A stretch of DNA of 7,792 bases, taken from Fidelibacterota bacterium TCS55. GTDB taxonomy: Bacteria; Fidelibacterota; Marinisomatia; Marinisomatales; TCS55. A model generated the notes under the pieces. It was not told where the DNA came from, made no database searches, and was given only the letters and a program-made list of their open reading frames with translations. The stretch lies in assembly GCA_905182385.1 (NCBI GenBank), contig CAJJBS010000101.1, positions 1 through 7,792 of the forward strand, read 5' to 3'. The translations under genes were made by a program, and so were the position numbers. Shown here piece by piece: positions 1 to 7,472 of this stretch (the first letter of the stretch is position 1; each line of letters starts with the position of its first letter).

Positions 1-32
1 TTTTGGAATAATATGTGTAGCAGTGCTCTCCA

Positions 33-857
33 CTAGCTTACTTTCTTAAATAAGTAGATCATATAACGCTTATATTTTTTAAAGTCTTCACTCTCTAAAA
101 GAGAAAATTGTTTCATTTTATTTTCTAATTTTTTGCCAAATGCTTTTTGTAATACTTTTAAAATTAGAGGATGATTTTTATCAAGATAATTAGATGAAAA
201 TTCTACTGTTGGAAAAATGAATCTATCCATAAATACTTTTGCACCTTCCAAAGTTGGCATCGTGTTATCTGTTTGGTCATATTCTTGAATAAGCTCAAAA
301 CCATATTCTTTTGCTTTATTTAAATAAACTTTTTCATCATGAGAAGCTTTAATATGCCAATTCCCACTTCCATCATTGTGGTGAAGAAAGTAGTCTGAAG
401 CTAATAGGTAGCCTCCTTCGCAAATTGTCTCTTGAGCCACCTGCCAACCAGGTTCAATTTGAATATAGCATGCGCTTTCACTCTCAAGTATAAGATCATA
501 CTGCTTTTTTGGTTTAAAATCTTCAAATTTTGTTCTATAAAATGGAACCTCACCATTATATTTTTCAGCAAATACTTTTTCTTGATACTCATCAGGCGAT
601 AGAGCTTCAACTGAAAAACCGTTTGAAAGTAAATAGCTTGAATTCCCACCAATTCCAGCTCCAACATCTAAAATAGTTTTAACATCTTTAGGAATAAATG
701 AAACTAAATGTTCAATATATCTCTCTTGTGCAACCAAAATATCATTTAATGTTAAATTATCTGCATTTATCTTATCAGGCTCATCCCAAAAACCATAATG
801 TAAGTATGGTGACCTAAACGATTTAGAATACAGTTTTAGTACATGATCAATTGGCAT
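33..857 (-). CDS. Class I SAM-dependent methyltransferase, substrate unknown
   Basis: This 274-residue protein has a Rossmann-type SAM fold. Motif I is ILDVGAGIGGNSSYL (62-76), the acidic end of strand 2 is in VEALSPDEYQ (83-92), and motifs near the later strands are FEDFKPKKQYDLILESESACYI (111-132) and GGYLLASDYF (148-157). Ahead of motif I, YLHYGFWD (18-25) and a helix holding AQERYIEHL (43-51) resemble small-molecule methyltransferases of the UbiE/sarcosine/tocopherol kind. The C-terminal part (about 160-274) is a variable, lysine-rich, probably helical lid with no family I recognise, and no membrane segment is seen. The ATG at 857 overlaps the E2 stop by one base (TAATG), so it is probably coupled to E2 translation. 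The stop is TAG. Whether it serves the dehydrogenase, lipoate metabolism or something unrelated cannot be told from sequence. Confidence 0.85.
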   Translation of the reverse strand: MPIDHVLKLYSKSFRSPYLHYGFWDEPDKINADNLTLNDILVAQERYIEHLVSFIPKDVKTILDVGAGIGGNSSYLLSNGFSVEALSPDEYQEKVFAEKYNGEVPFYRTKFEDFKPKKQYDLILESESACYIQIEPGWQVAQETICEGGYLLASDYFLHHNDGSGNWHIKASHDEKVYLNKAKEYGFELIQEYDQTDNTMPTLEGAKVFMDRFIFPTVEFSSNYLDKNHPLILKVLQKAFGKKLENKMKQFSLLESEDFKKYKRYMIYLFKKVS

Positions 858-2146
858 TAGAATAAGTCTTCTAAATTTATTGTTTCTATATTCTCTTTAA
901 CCATTTCTATAAATTTACTACCACCCGCTCCATCAACAAGGCGATGATCAAAACCTAAAGAAAGGATCATCATACTTTTAATTCCAATTGTGTCACCTTC
1001 TATTGTCTCAATTACAACAGGACGCTTTTTTACTGCTCCAACGCCTAGAATACCAACATTTGGTTGATTAATAATAGGTGTTCCCATTGTAACATTAAAT
1101 ACACCAAAATTAGAAATTGAAAAAGTAGATCCTTGTAATTCATCAGGAGTTAATTGATTATTCCTTGCACGAGTAGAAATATCTCTTAATTTTCTACAAA
1201 TGCCAATGAAATTTAATTCTTCACAGTTTTTTAAGACAGGAACCATTAATCCTTTTTCAATTGCAACAGCCATTCCAATATTTATATCTTTATGATAAAT
1301 AATATTATTTTGACTAATCGAAGCATTCATTTCACGATACTTCCCTAAAGCTTTAACACATGCATTAATAATAAATGGAGTATATGTGAGTGGGTAACCT
1401 TCTTTATTATTAAAGGCATTATTTTCTTTTTTTACAAAGTTAACAATGTTTGTCATATCAATTTCTGACATAACATAAACATGAGCAGATACATCAATAC
1501 TTTCTCGCATATGATTAGCAATTAATTTTCTCATATGATCCATTTCAACTATTGTCTCATGTCCTTTAAAAGTAGAGCTTATAGGTTTTAATGAATTAGA
1601 TGATTCAATATTTGGCTTTATAGAATCATTTCGAGCTTTCAAATAATTTAAAATATCTAATTTTGTGACTCTTCCACTTTTTCCAGTTCCTGGGATTAAT
1701 ATTAATTCATCACTATTAATATTATTTTCTTGTGCAATCTTATTTACAACAGGTGTAAAAAATCTCTTTTCTTCATAATCATTCGTAGCTTTTTTCTTTG
1801 AAATGTCAACCACAGGGTCTTCGACTTTTGGAGCTTCATATTTTTCTTTATGTTCTTTTTTAGTCTCGTTATTTAATTCAGTTTCCTCTACTGGTTTTGC
1901 CTGATTTACATCAGTTTCAATACGTGCAATTACAGCTCCAACATCCATAACTTGATTAACTTCACCTAGAATTTGAACAACAATACCTGCATTTGAACTT
2001 GGGATTTCTGAATCAACTTTATCAGTTCCGATCTCAAGCAGTATTTCATCTAGAGCAATAGAATCTCCAACTTTTTTTCGCCATTCTAGAATGGTCCCTT
2101 CAGTTATTGATTCTCCCATCTTTGGCATGACAATATCTATAATCAT
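857..2146 (-). CDS. Dihydrolipoamide acyltransferase (E2) of the 2-oxo acid dehydrogenase complex
   Basis: E2 forms the core of the complex, carries the acyl group on its lipoyl arm and transfers it to CoA. The 429 residues show one N-terminal lipoyl domain (about 1-77) with the lipoylated lysine in EIGTDKVDSEIPS (Lys43). A charged flexible linker (about 80-127) follows, then a peripheral-subunit-binding domain (about 128-169, RFFTPVVNKIAQENN through SGRVTKLDILNYL), a second linker, and the catalytic domain (about 196-429) with SISNFGVF (343-350) and the active-site SLGFDHRLVDGAGG (396-409; His401 and Asp405). The single lipoyl domain and the adjacent fused E1 fit a branched-chain type complex; pyruvate E2 remains possible. 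The start is supported by GGAG five bases upstream and by the TAATG overlap with E1. The gene ends in TAATG shared with the methyltransferase. Confidence 0.94.
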   Translation of the reverse strand: MIIDIVMPKMGESITEGTILEWRKKVGDSIALDEILLEIGTDKVDSEIPSSNAGIVVQILGEVNQVMDVGAVIARIETDVNQAKPVEETELNNETKKEHKEKYEAPKVEDPVVDISKKKATNDYEEKRFFTPVVNKIAQENNINSDELILIPGTGKSGRVTKLDILNYLKARNDSIKPNIESSNSLKPISSTFKGHETIVEMDHMRKLIANHMRESIDVSAHVYVMSEIDMTNIVNFVKKENNAFNNKEGYPLTYTPFIINACVKALGKYREMNASISQNNIIYHKDINIGMAVAIEKGLMVPVLKNCEELNFIGICRKLRDISTRARNNQLTPDELQGSTFSISNFGVFNVTMGTPIINQPNVGILGVGAVKKRPVVIETIEGDTIGIKSMMILSLGFDHRLVDGAGGSKFIEMVKENIETINLEDLF

Positions 2147-4152
2147 TAGTACTCCAACAATTCTTTTAAAACATATTGAATATCTTTTGTTTGAAGCAAT
2201 ACTTCATCTTCCAAAAACCAATTAAAAGGGACATGACTATCTGCAGATGCAACTCTCTTTACAGGGCCATCTAAATCTTCAAAATATTTATCTGCAATTA
2301 TAGCAGCTATCTCAGCACCTGGTCCATTTGTTAAATTATCTTCATGAACAACTAATACTTTTCCTGTTTTTTTAACAGAAATTTTGATTGTTTCTTGATC
2401 CAAAGGATTTAGTGTTCTTAAATCAATAATCTCTACGATACCTGGATCAATATTTTCTTTTTTTACAGCTTCAATTGATTTTTGCACCATTGCTCCCCAA
2501 GTAATAATTGTTAAGGCTTCACCTTCTTGTACAATATTTGCTTTTCCAAAAGGCAAAATATAGTTTTCGTCAGGTTCTGGTGAAGATGCAAAACCTTGCC
2601 GATAAATACCTTTATGCTCCATAAATATGACTGGGTCATCCATTCTACAAGCTGCTTTAAGTAACCCTTTTGCATCTGAGGCATTTGAAGGGTAGGCAAT
2701 TCTTATACCTGGAAGATGCATAAAATAGCCGTCAATAGATTGACTATGGCATAAAGCTCCATGAATATATCCACCAACTGGAACACGAATAACAACAGGG
2801 CAGTTCCACATATTATTTGAACGATAACGCATTGTCGCTAATTCATTTCTTATCTGCATAAAGGCTGGCCATATATAATCTGCAAATTGAATCTCAGTTA
2901 CTGGCTTCCATCCTGTGCAAGCCATACCAATAGCTGTACCAATAATTGATGCTTCTGCTAGAGGTGAATTAAACACTCTTTCTTTACCAAATTTATTAGT
3001 AAGACCTCTTGTTGCAGTAAAAACTCCACCTTTTGGATCAGCAACATCCTCACCAAAAATAACCATTTTATCATTCTTTTCCATTTCTTCAGAAAGAGCA
3101 TGATTAATTGCATCAACTAAAACAATTTTATCACTTATTTGATTAAAAGAAGTTTCTTTGAGCTCTGGACTTTGAGAATAATTAAAATCTAAAGCTGATG
3201 AGGCAGGTGGATGAGCTTGCTCTTCAGCCCATTTAGCTTCTTCATCAATAAGCTCATGAACTTCACTTTTAATTTTATCAAACTCCTTAGTTTGAATTAC
3301 TTTTGATTCCAAACAAGATTCTTCAAATCTAAAGATTGGATCTCTTTTTTTATCGGTTTCTAGATCTTTTTCAGTTCTATATTTACGTTGATCATCTGAT
3401 GATGAGTGTGGTAAAAGTCGTACAACATTCGAAACAATAACAGAAGGCCCTTTACCTTTGCGTGCTCTTTCAATTGCTTTTTCAAAAGCTAAGTTAGCTT
3501 CAAAGAAGTCAGTGCCATCAATATTATATCGAGCTAAGTTTTGATAACCTGAGACCATTGAATAGACTGAACCTCCAGATGTTTGCTCAGATATATGAAC
3601 ACTAATAGCATATTGGTTATCCTCAATATGAAAAATTACTGGTAATTTTTCACGGCTTGCCCAATTCAAAGCTTCATGGAATTCACCTTGACTTGTTGCT
3701 CCTTCACCTGATGAAACATAAACAACTTCTTTTTGACCTTCCCACTTACGCGTTAAAGCTGAACCAACTGCATTTAAAAATTGTGTTCCAGTTGAACTTG
3801 ACTGGCTCACTATTCGAAGATCTTTATCTCCAAAATGTTGAGGCAACTGTCTTCCACCAGAGGCTTTATCATCTTTCCTTGCTAAAAAGGCTAAAAGGTG
3901 ATCTTTGCTAGTCACACCCAAACCAATAGTTAATGCAGCATCACGGTAATAAGGATAGAACCAATCTTTGCCTGGCTTCAAATTTGAAGCTGCTGCTAAT
4001 TGCGCTGCTTCGTGCCCTGAACAAGCAATATGAAAAAAAGACTTTCCTTGCTTAATAAGGGTCATCATTTTTTCATCTAAACGCCTTGTTAAAACCATTT
4101 TTCGATAGATATCAAGTAAATCTTTTTTCAGGAATCCATGTAGTCTTGGCAT
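2146..4152 (-). CDS. Fused alpha-beta E1 of a 2-oxo acid dehydrogenase, branched-chain type preferred
   Basis: E1 is the thiamine-diphosphate decarboxylase that acylates the lipoyl arm of E2. This 668-residue protein joins both subunits. The alpha half (about 1-315) has YYRD (68-71), the thiamine motif GEGATSQGEFHEALNWA (149-165) ending in EDN (177-179), and the loop PHSSSDD (248-254) with catalytic-type His249. A variable linker of about 25 residues follows. The beta half (about 342-668) has GEDVADPKGGVF (367-378; Glu368), NSPLAEASIIGTAIGMA (395-411), CHSQS with His469 (468-472), PGIRIAYPSNASDAKG (481-496) and DLRTLNPLD (577-585). The HSSSDD loop resembles branched-chain enzymes (HSTSDD) more than pyruvate enzymes (GHSxSDP), so 2-oxoisovalerate-type acids are favoured, but pyruvate is possible. 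Fused E1s are known in Bacteroidota and relatives. The start overlaps the lipB stop by one base (TAATG). Confidence 0.93.
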   Translation of the reverse strand: MPRLHGFLKKDLLDIYRKMVLTRRLDEKMMTLIKQGKSFFHIACSGHEAAQLAAASNLKPGKDWFYPYYRDAALTIGLGVTSKDHLLAFLARKDDKASGGRQLPQHFGDKDLRIVSQSSSTGTQFLNAVGSALTRKWEGQKEVVYVSSGEGATSQGEFHEALNWASREKLPVIFHIEDNQYAISVHISEQTSGGSVYSMVSGYQNLARYNIDGTDFFEANLAFEKAIERARKGKGPSVIVSNVVRLLPHSSSDDQRKYRTEKDLETDKKRDPIFRFEESCLESKVIQTKEFDKIKSEVHELIDEEAKWAEEQAHPPASSALDFNYSQSPELKETSFNQISDKIVLVDAINHALSEEMEKNDKMVIFGEDVADPKGGVFTATRGLTNKFGKERVFNSPLAEASIIGTAIGMACTGWKPVTEIQFADYIWPAFMQIRNELATMRYRSNNMWNCPVVIRVPVGGYIHGALCHSQSIDGYFMHLPGIRIAYPSNASDAKGLLKAACRMDDPVIFMEHKGIYRQGFASSPEPDENYILPFGKANIVQEGEALTIITWGAMVQKSIEAVKKENIDPGIVEIIDLRTLNPLDQETIKISVKKTGKVLVVHEDNLTNGPGAEIAAIIADKYFEDLDGPVKRVASADSHVPFNWFLEDEVLLQTKDIQYVLKELLEY
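2152..2155 (-). promoter_or_regulatory. Ribosome-binding site for the E2 gene
   Basis: On the minus strand GGAG ends five bases before the E2 ATG at 2146, within the last codons of E1. It is the clearest Shine-Dalgarno in the window and supports this E2 start despite the overlapping TAATG junction. Confidence 0.6.
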
Positions 4153-4799
4153 TATGCTACTTTAATACTTTTATTAATTTTAAATGCTTGATTAAATAAT
4201 TTAGCTATATGATTCTTTATTGAAACTATCTTTTGTTTCTTTCCTAATATTTTTTCCATTGACGTTACGCCATGTTCAAAAATACCACATGGAATAATTC
4301 CATCAAAATAAGTTAAATCAGTGTTTACATTAAGGGCAAATCCATGCATAGTTACCCAGCGTGAAATTCTTACGCCTTGAGCACCAATTTTTTCATCACC
4401 AACCCAAACACCCGTTAAACCTTCTTTTATTTGAGCTTCAATATTATATGTTGCTAGAGTCTTAATTAATACTTCTTCTAATGTTCGCATATACCAACTA
4501 ACACTCTTAACGTATCTATTTAAGTCAATAATTGGGTAACCAACAATTTGACCTGGACCATGAAATGTTACATCGCCACCTCTTTCAACATTGAATATTT
4601 TTACATCTTTATCAGCTGACTGAAGTAAATGATTCTTATCTGCATTTTTACCAAAAGTATAAACTGGTTCATGCTCAACAAAAAATAAAGTGTCTGGTTC
4701 AACTCCTAACATAACTTTTTTATGATATTCTTTTTGGAAATCCCAAGCAGATTTGTAATCAACTACACCCAAGTCCTTAATTTTAATTTTAGAAATCAT
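4152..4799 (-). CDS. lipB: Lipoyl(octanoyl) transferase
   Basis: LipB moves octanoate from octanoyl-ACP to the lipoyl-domain lysine of E2 and similar proteins; LipA, not in this window, then adds sulphur. The protein is 215 residues, the normal size. Signature motifs are EHEPVYTFGKNAD (42-54), RGGDVTFHGPGQIVGYPIIDL (73-93), KIGAQGVRISRWVTMHGFALNV (137-158; Lys137 is the catalytic lysine) and IIPCGIFEHGVTS (168-180; Cys171 is the acyl-accepting cysteine). The pair needed for the Cys/Lys mechanism is intact. The start at 4799 directly follows the lpd stop with no gap and no clear Shine-Dalgarno, so initiation is likely coupled. The gene ends in TAATG shared with E1, which places the lipoylating enzyme between E3 and its substrates. 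Confidence 0.97.
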   Translation of the reverse strand: MISKIKIKDLGVVDYKSAWDFQKEYHKKVMLGVEPDTLFFVEHEPVYTFGKNADKNHLLQSADKDVKIFNVERGGDVTFHGPGQIVGYPIIDLNRYVKSVSWYMRTLEEVLIKTLATYNIEAQIKEGLTGVWVGDEKIGAQGVRISRWVTMHGFALNVNTDLTYFDGIIPCGIFEHGVTSMEKILGKKQKIVSIKNHIAKLFNQAFKINKSIKVA

Positions 4800-6188
4800 T
4801 TATTGATGAATACTTTGACCGTATGCATCTAAAGCCGCTTCCATGATTGCTTCAGATAAAGTTGGATGAGCATGAACTGTTGTCGCAATCTCTTCCCAAG
4901 TAGTTTCAAGAGCTTTCGCTACAGCCAATTCAGCAATTAACTCTGTTGCTTCACTCCCAACAATGTGGCATCCTAATAATTCTCCATACTTTGCATCAAA
5001 AATAATTTTAACAAAGCCATAAGACTCTCCTATAGCTAAAGCTTTACCACTAGCACTAAAGTTAAAACGACCTACCTTGATATCATGACCTAATTCCTTT
5101 GCTTTAACTTCAGTCATCCCAATTGATGCTACTTGTGGTTGACAATAAGTACACCCCGGAATATTATTATAATTTAAGGGATTAGTAGAATAGCCAAATG
5201 CATGCTCAACAGCAATATGTCCTTGTGCAGATGCTACATGCGCTAACCATGGAGGTCCAGAGACATCACCAATCGCATAAATATTTTTAATAGATGTTTG
5301 ATTATAAGCACTAATCGAGATTGTATTATTCTTTGTCTCTAAACCAATATTTTCTAATCCAATTTTTTCAATATTACCAATAACGCCTACCGCATTTAAT
5401 ACAATATCTGTTTCTATAATTTTTTCATTACCAGAAATTTCAAGATAAACTTTTAATTTGGTCTTTAATTTTTTTATTTTTATTACACGAGTTTTCTTAT
5501 AAACTTTTATTCCTGAGCTAAGAAAGCTTCTTTCCACTTCTTTTGAAATATCTACATCTTCTACTGGTAAAATATTATCCATCATTTCGACAAGATCTAT
5601 CTTAGAACCATACTGATTATAAAAGTAGGCAAACTCTGCACCAATTGCCCCAGCACCAATAATAAGCATTCTCTTAGGTACCTCTTTTAAGTTCATTGCT
5701 TCTTTTGAAGTAATTATTCTTTTACCATCTGGCTCCATATCTTTTAAAACTCGCGACCTTGCTCCTGTCGCAATTATAATTTTATCAGCCTTAACAAGCT
5801 CTTTATCCTTACCGTTTATTACTTCAATCTCCTTATCAGATTTAAATACACCCCTACCTTTGATATGGTCTATTTGATTTTTTTTCATCAAAAACTCTAT
5901 ACCTTTAGATAATCTTTTTGAGACATCACGACTTCGTTTAATAGTCTCATTAAAATTCACATTAAAACTGGGTATAGTAATTCCAAACTTTTTACTATTC
6001 TTAATATAATTAAGGATTTCAGCATTTTTCAATAAAGCTTTCGTTGGTATACAACCCCAATTCAAACAGATACCACCTAACTTATCTTTATCAATTATAG
6101 CAGTAGATTTACCCAACTGTGCAGCACGTATAGCAGCTACATAGCCACCGGGACCTCCACCTAAAATAGCTACATCATATTTTTTCAT
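4800..6188 (-). CDS. lpdA: Dihydrolipoamide dehydrogenase (E3)
   Basis: This flavoprotein reoxidises the dihydrolipoyl arm of E2 with NAD+ and so serves 2-oxo acid dehydrogenases (and the glycine cleavage system where present). At 462 residues it is full length. Domains in order are the FAD fold with GGGPGGYVAA (10-19), the redox disulphide in GGICLNWGCIPTK (38-50; Cys41 and Cys46), the NAD fold with IIGAGAIGAEFA (176-187), the second FAD contact in YAIGDVSGPPWLAHVA (304-319), and the dimerisation domain ending in HPTLSE (His441-Glu446, the proton-relay pair). All catalytic residues are present. The segment 231-247 is unusually lysine-rich but lies in the variable NAD-domain region. The ATG at 6188 fits the family N-terminus; its Shine-Dalgarno is not evident. 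The stop abuts the lipB ATG (TAAATG), so the two are probably translationally coupled. Confidence 0.97.
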   Translation of the reverse strand: MKKYDVAILGGGPGGYVAAIRAAQLGKSTAIIDKDKLGGICLNWGCIPTKALLKNAEILNYIKNSKKFGITIPSFNVNFNETIKRSRDVSKRLSKGIEFLMKKNQIDHIKGRGVFKSDKEIEVINGKDKELVKADKIIIATGARSRVLKDMEPDGKRIITSKEAMNLKEVPKRMLIIGAGAIGAEFAYFYNQYGSKIDLVEMMDNILPVEDVDISKEVERSFLSSGIKVYKKTRVIKIKKLKTKLKVYLEISGNEKIIETDIVLNAVGVIGNIEKIGLENIGLETKNNTISISAYNQTSIKNIYAIGDVSGPPWLAHVASAQGHIAVEHAFGYSTNPLNYNNIPGCTYCQPQVASIGMTEVKAKELGHDIKVGRFNFSASGKALAIGESYGFVKIIFDAKYGELLGCHIVGSEATELIAELAVAKALETTWEEIATTVHAHPTLSEAIMEAALDAYGQSIHQ

Positions 6189-6196
6189 AAGTTAAA

Positions 6197-6760
6197 TTAT
6201 TTCTGAATGATGCTTAAAAACTCAGCTCGAGTTTCGGATGATTTTCTGAATTGACCTAGCATTGCAGAAGTTGAGGCTAAACTATTTTGCTTTGCAACGC
6301 CACGCATTTGCATGCAGAGATGCCTTCCTTCCATTACAACAGCAACACCAACTGGATCTAAAACTTTATCGAGTGTATTGGCAACCTGATGTGTTAATCT
6401 TTCTTGAACCTGAAGTCTCCTGGCATACATATCAACAATTCTTGGAATTTTTGACAACCCAATTACTTTTCCACTTGGTAAATAGCCTACATGAGCTCGT
6501 CCAAAAAATGGTATCATATGATGTTCACACATTGAATAGAATTCAATGTCTCTGACAACTACCATATCTGAGCATTCTTCATTAAAGATAGCTCCATTTA
6601 TAACCTCATCTAAATTTGAACTATAACCTTGTGAGAAATACGTCCATGCTTTTGCAACTCGCAAAGGTGTTTTTATTAATCCTTCACGATTTGGATCTTC
6701 ACCAATAGTCTCAATTAATGACTTAGTAATATTTGATAATTTTTCAGTCTTTTCACTCAT
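6197..6760 (-). CDS. folE: GTP cyclohydrolase I
   Basis: FolE converts GTP to 7,8-dihydroneopterin triphosphate, the first step of folate synthesis and also the entry to the QueD/preQ0 branch. It is a cytosolic zinc enzyme, normally a homodecamer. The 187-residue length fits the compact bacterial type I enzyme. Visible motifs are EDPNREGLIKTPLRVAKAW (21-39), the zinc and catalytic motif MCEHH (Cys78 and His81 as ligands, His80 as the catalytic histidine), GxxKIPRIVDMYARRLQVQERLT (101-123) and RHLCMQMRGV (146-155, third zinc ligand Cys149). The end, STSAMLGQF, is also typical. All key residues are present. The ATG at 6760 is chosen because it gives the usual short N-terminal helix and an out-of-frame ATG just upstream runs quickly into a stop. 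The Shine-Dalgarno is weak. lpd follows after eight bases, suggesting cotranscription. Confidence 0.96.
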   Translation of the reverse strand: MSEKTEKLSNITKSLIETIGEDPNREGLIKTPLRVAKAWTYFSQGYSSNLDEVINGAIFNEECSDMVVVRDIEFYSMCEHHMIPFFGRAHVGYLPSGKVIGLSKIPRIVDMYARRLQVQERLTHQVANTLDKVLDPVGVAVVMEGRHLCMQMRGVAKQNSLASTSAMLGQFRKSSETRAEFLSIIQK

Positions 6761-6809
6761 TTTTAGTCTTTCATCTATTTATTTGAATTAAAACAACTAA
6801 CTGCAAAAG
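6761..6809. other. 49-base spacer between yhhQ and folE
   Basis: This is the longest non-coding gap between genes in the window and the only place with room for an internal promoter of the folE-to-methyltransferase run. On the minus strand it is AT-rich, ending in GATGAAAGACTAAAA just before the folE ATG. I see no stem-loop followed by a T-run, so no terminator. I see no convincing -35/-10 pair; the best candidate is a TTGCAG followed by an AT-rich block, which is too weak to call. It is also too short for a known folate or preQ1 riboswitch plus promoter. Confidence 0.5.
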
Positions 6810-7469
6810 TTATTCTACGTCTGGAGCAACTTTATCTTTTAACAAACTAACGCCAAGGTAAAATAGCGGTGTATCAAATAAAGCTACAAGAACCTTAAAC
6901 ATATATGATGCGAAAATAAGACCTACAAGATCACCGATTGATTGAATACTTGCACCAAGATTATTAGCCAAATAAAGGATAGTCATTATAGCAGTTGTAT
7001 CTGCTAATTGGCTAACAACTGTAGATAAATTATTTCTCAACCATAAATGCTTTCCTTTAGTAAGCGTTTTCCAAAAATGAAATAATTTTACATCTACCGA
7101 TTGAGCTATTAAATACGCAATCATAGATGCAATAACATTACCAATCATGAACTCATAAACACTTTCAAATGTTGAAGTGGCACCAGATATGCCAGACGCA
7201 TCTTTTAAATAATGGCCTAACATCATTAGTCCAAGCATAAAAAAGTTCATTGAAAATCCAACCCAGACTAATGACTGGGCTCGTTTTTTCCCATACAATT
7301 CACATATAAGATCAGTTGCTAAAAATGTAAATGGATACGCTAGGACACCAGCAGGAACAGTTAAACCAAGTACAATTACAAATTTAGTTGTCCCAATAAT
7401 ATTTGCAAGAACAAGTGACGTTAAAAAAATGCCACTCAGAAAAAGAAAAAGTTTTTCCTTAAAGTTCAA
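6810..7469 (-). CDS. yhhQ: YhhQ-family queuosine precursor transporter (COG1738 type)
   Basis: This is a 219-residue hydrophobic protein, close to the usual length of about 220. It has roughly six membrane segments (about 8-26, 30-52, 67-86, 105-124, 150-170 and 180-208). Family-like stretches are TDLICELYGKKRA (52-64), QSVDVKLFHFWK (123-134), WLRNNLSTVVSQLADT (143-158) and FDTPLFYLGV (198-207). E. coli YhhQ takes up preQ0 and preQ1 for queuosine modification of tRNA, and placement next to a QueD-like gene and folE agrees with that role. The start is inferred to be TTG at 7469. There is no ATG in frame until residue 74, the TTG lies three bases after the queD stop, and it leaves a short charged N-terminus before the first membrane segment. 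A poor GGG (7476-7478) is the only ribosome-binding hint. The gene is in the same frame as queD. Its exact substrate is inferred from the family. Confidence 0.82.
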   Translation of the reverse strand: MNFKEKLFLFLSGIFLTSLVLANIIGTTKFVIVLGLTVPAGVLAYPFTFLATDLICELYGKKRAQSLVWVGFSMNFFMLGLMMLGHYLKDASGISGATSTFESVYEFMIGNVIASMIAYLIAQSVDVKLFHFWKTLTKGKHLWLRNNLSTVVSQLADTTAIMTILYLANNLGASIQSIGDLVGLIFASYMFKVLVALFDTPLFYLGVSLLKDKVAPDVE

Positions 7470-7472
7470 ATT

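Noticed and set aside
1..32. A small stem (AGTG, 5-base loop, CACT at 22-34) and a faint tRNA-like look just after the methyltransferase stop
   Set aside because: The stem is only four pairs with no T-run after it, so it is not a terminator. The tRNA resemblance fails because the anticodon stem does not pair and the window ends first.
401..667. Second minus-strand open frame of 88 codons
   Set aside because: It is an alternative frame inside the methyltransferase, whose SAM motifs are in the other frame.
2915..3103. Plus-strand open frame of 62 codons
   Set aside because: It lies wholly opposite the well-conserved E1 beta half, has no recognisable motif, and its composition mirrors the real gene.
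3657..3911. Plus-strand open frame of 84 codons
   Set aside because: It is antisense to the E1 alpha thiamine-binding region, which has clear motifs; no independent signal.
5441..5520. Lysine-rich stretch in lpd as a possible frameshift or insertion
   Set aside because: The frame is continuous, flanking motifs align at normal distances and total length is normal, so AT-driven lysine use in a variable segment explains it.
6262..6555. Plus-strand open frame of 97 codons
   Set aside because: It is antisense to the conserved zinc-site region of folE; length alone does not support a gene.
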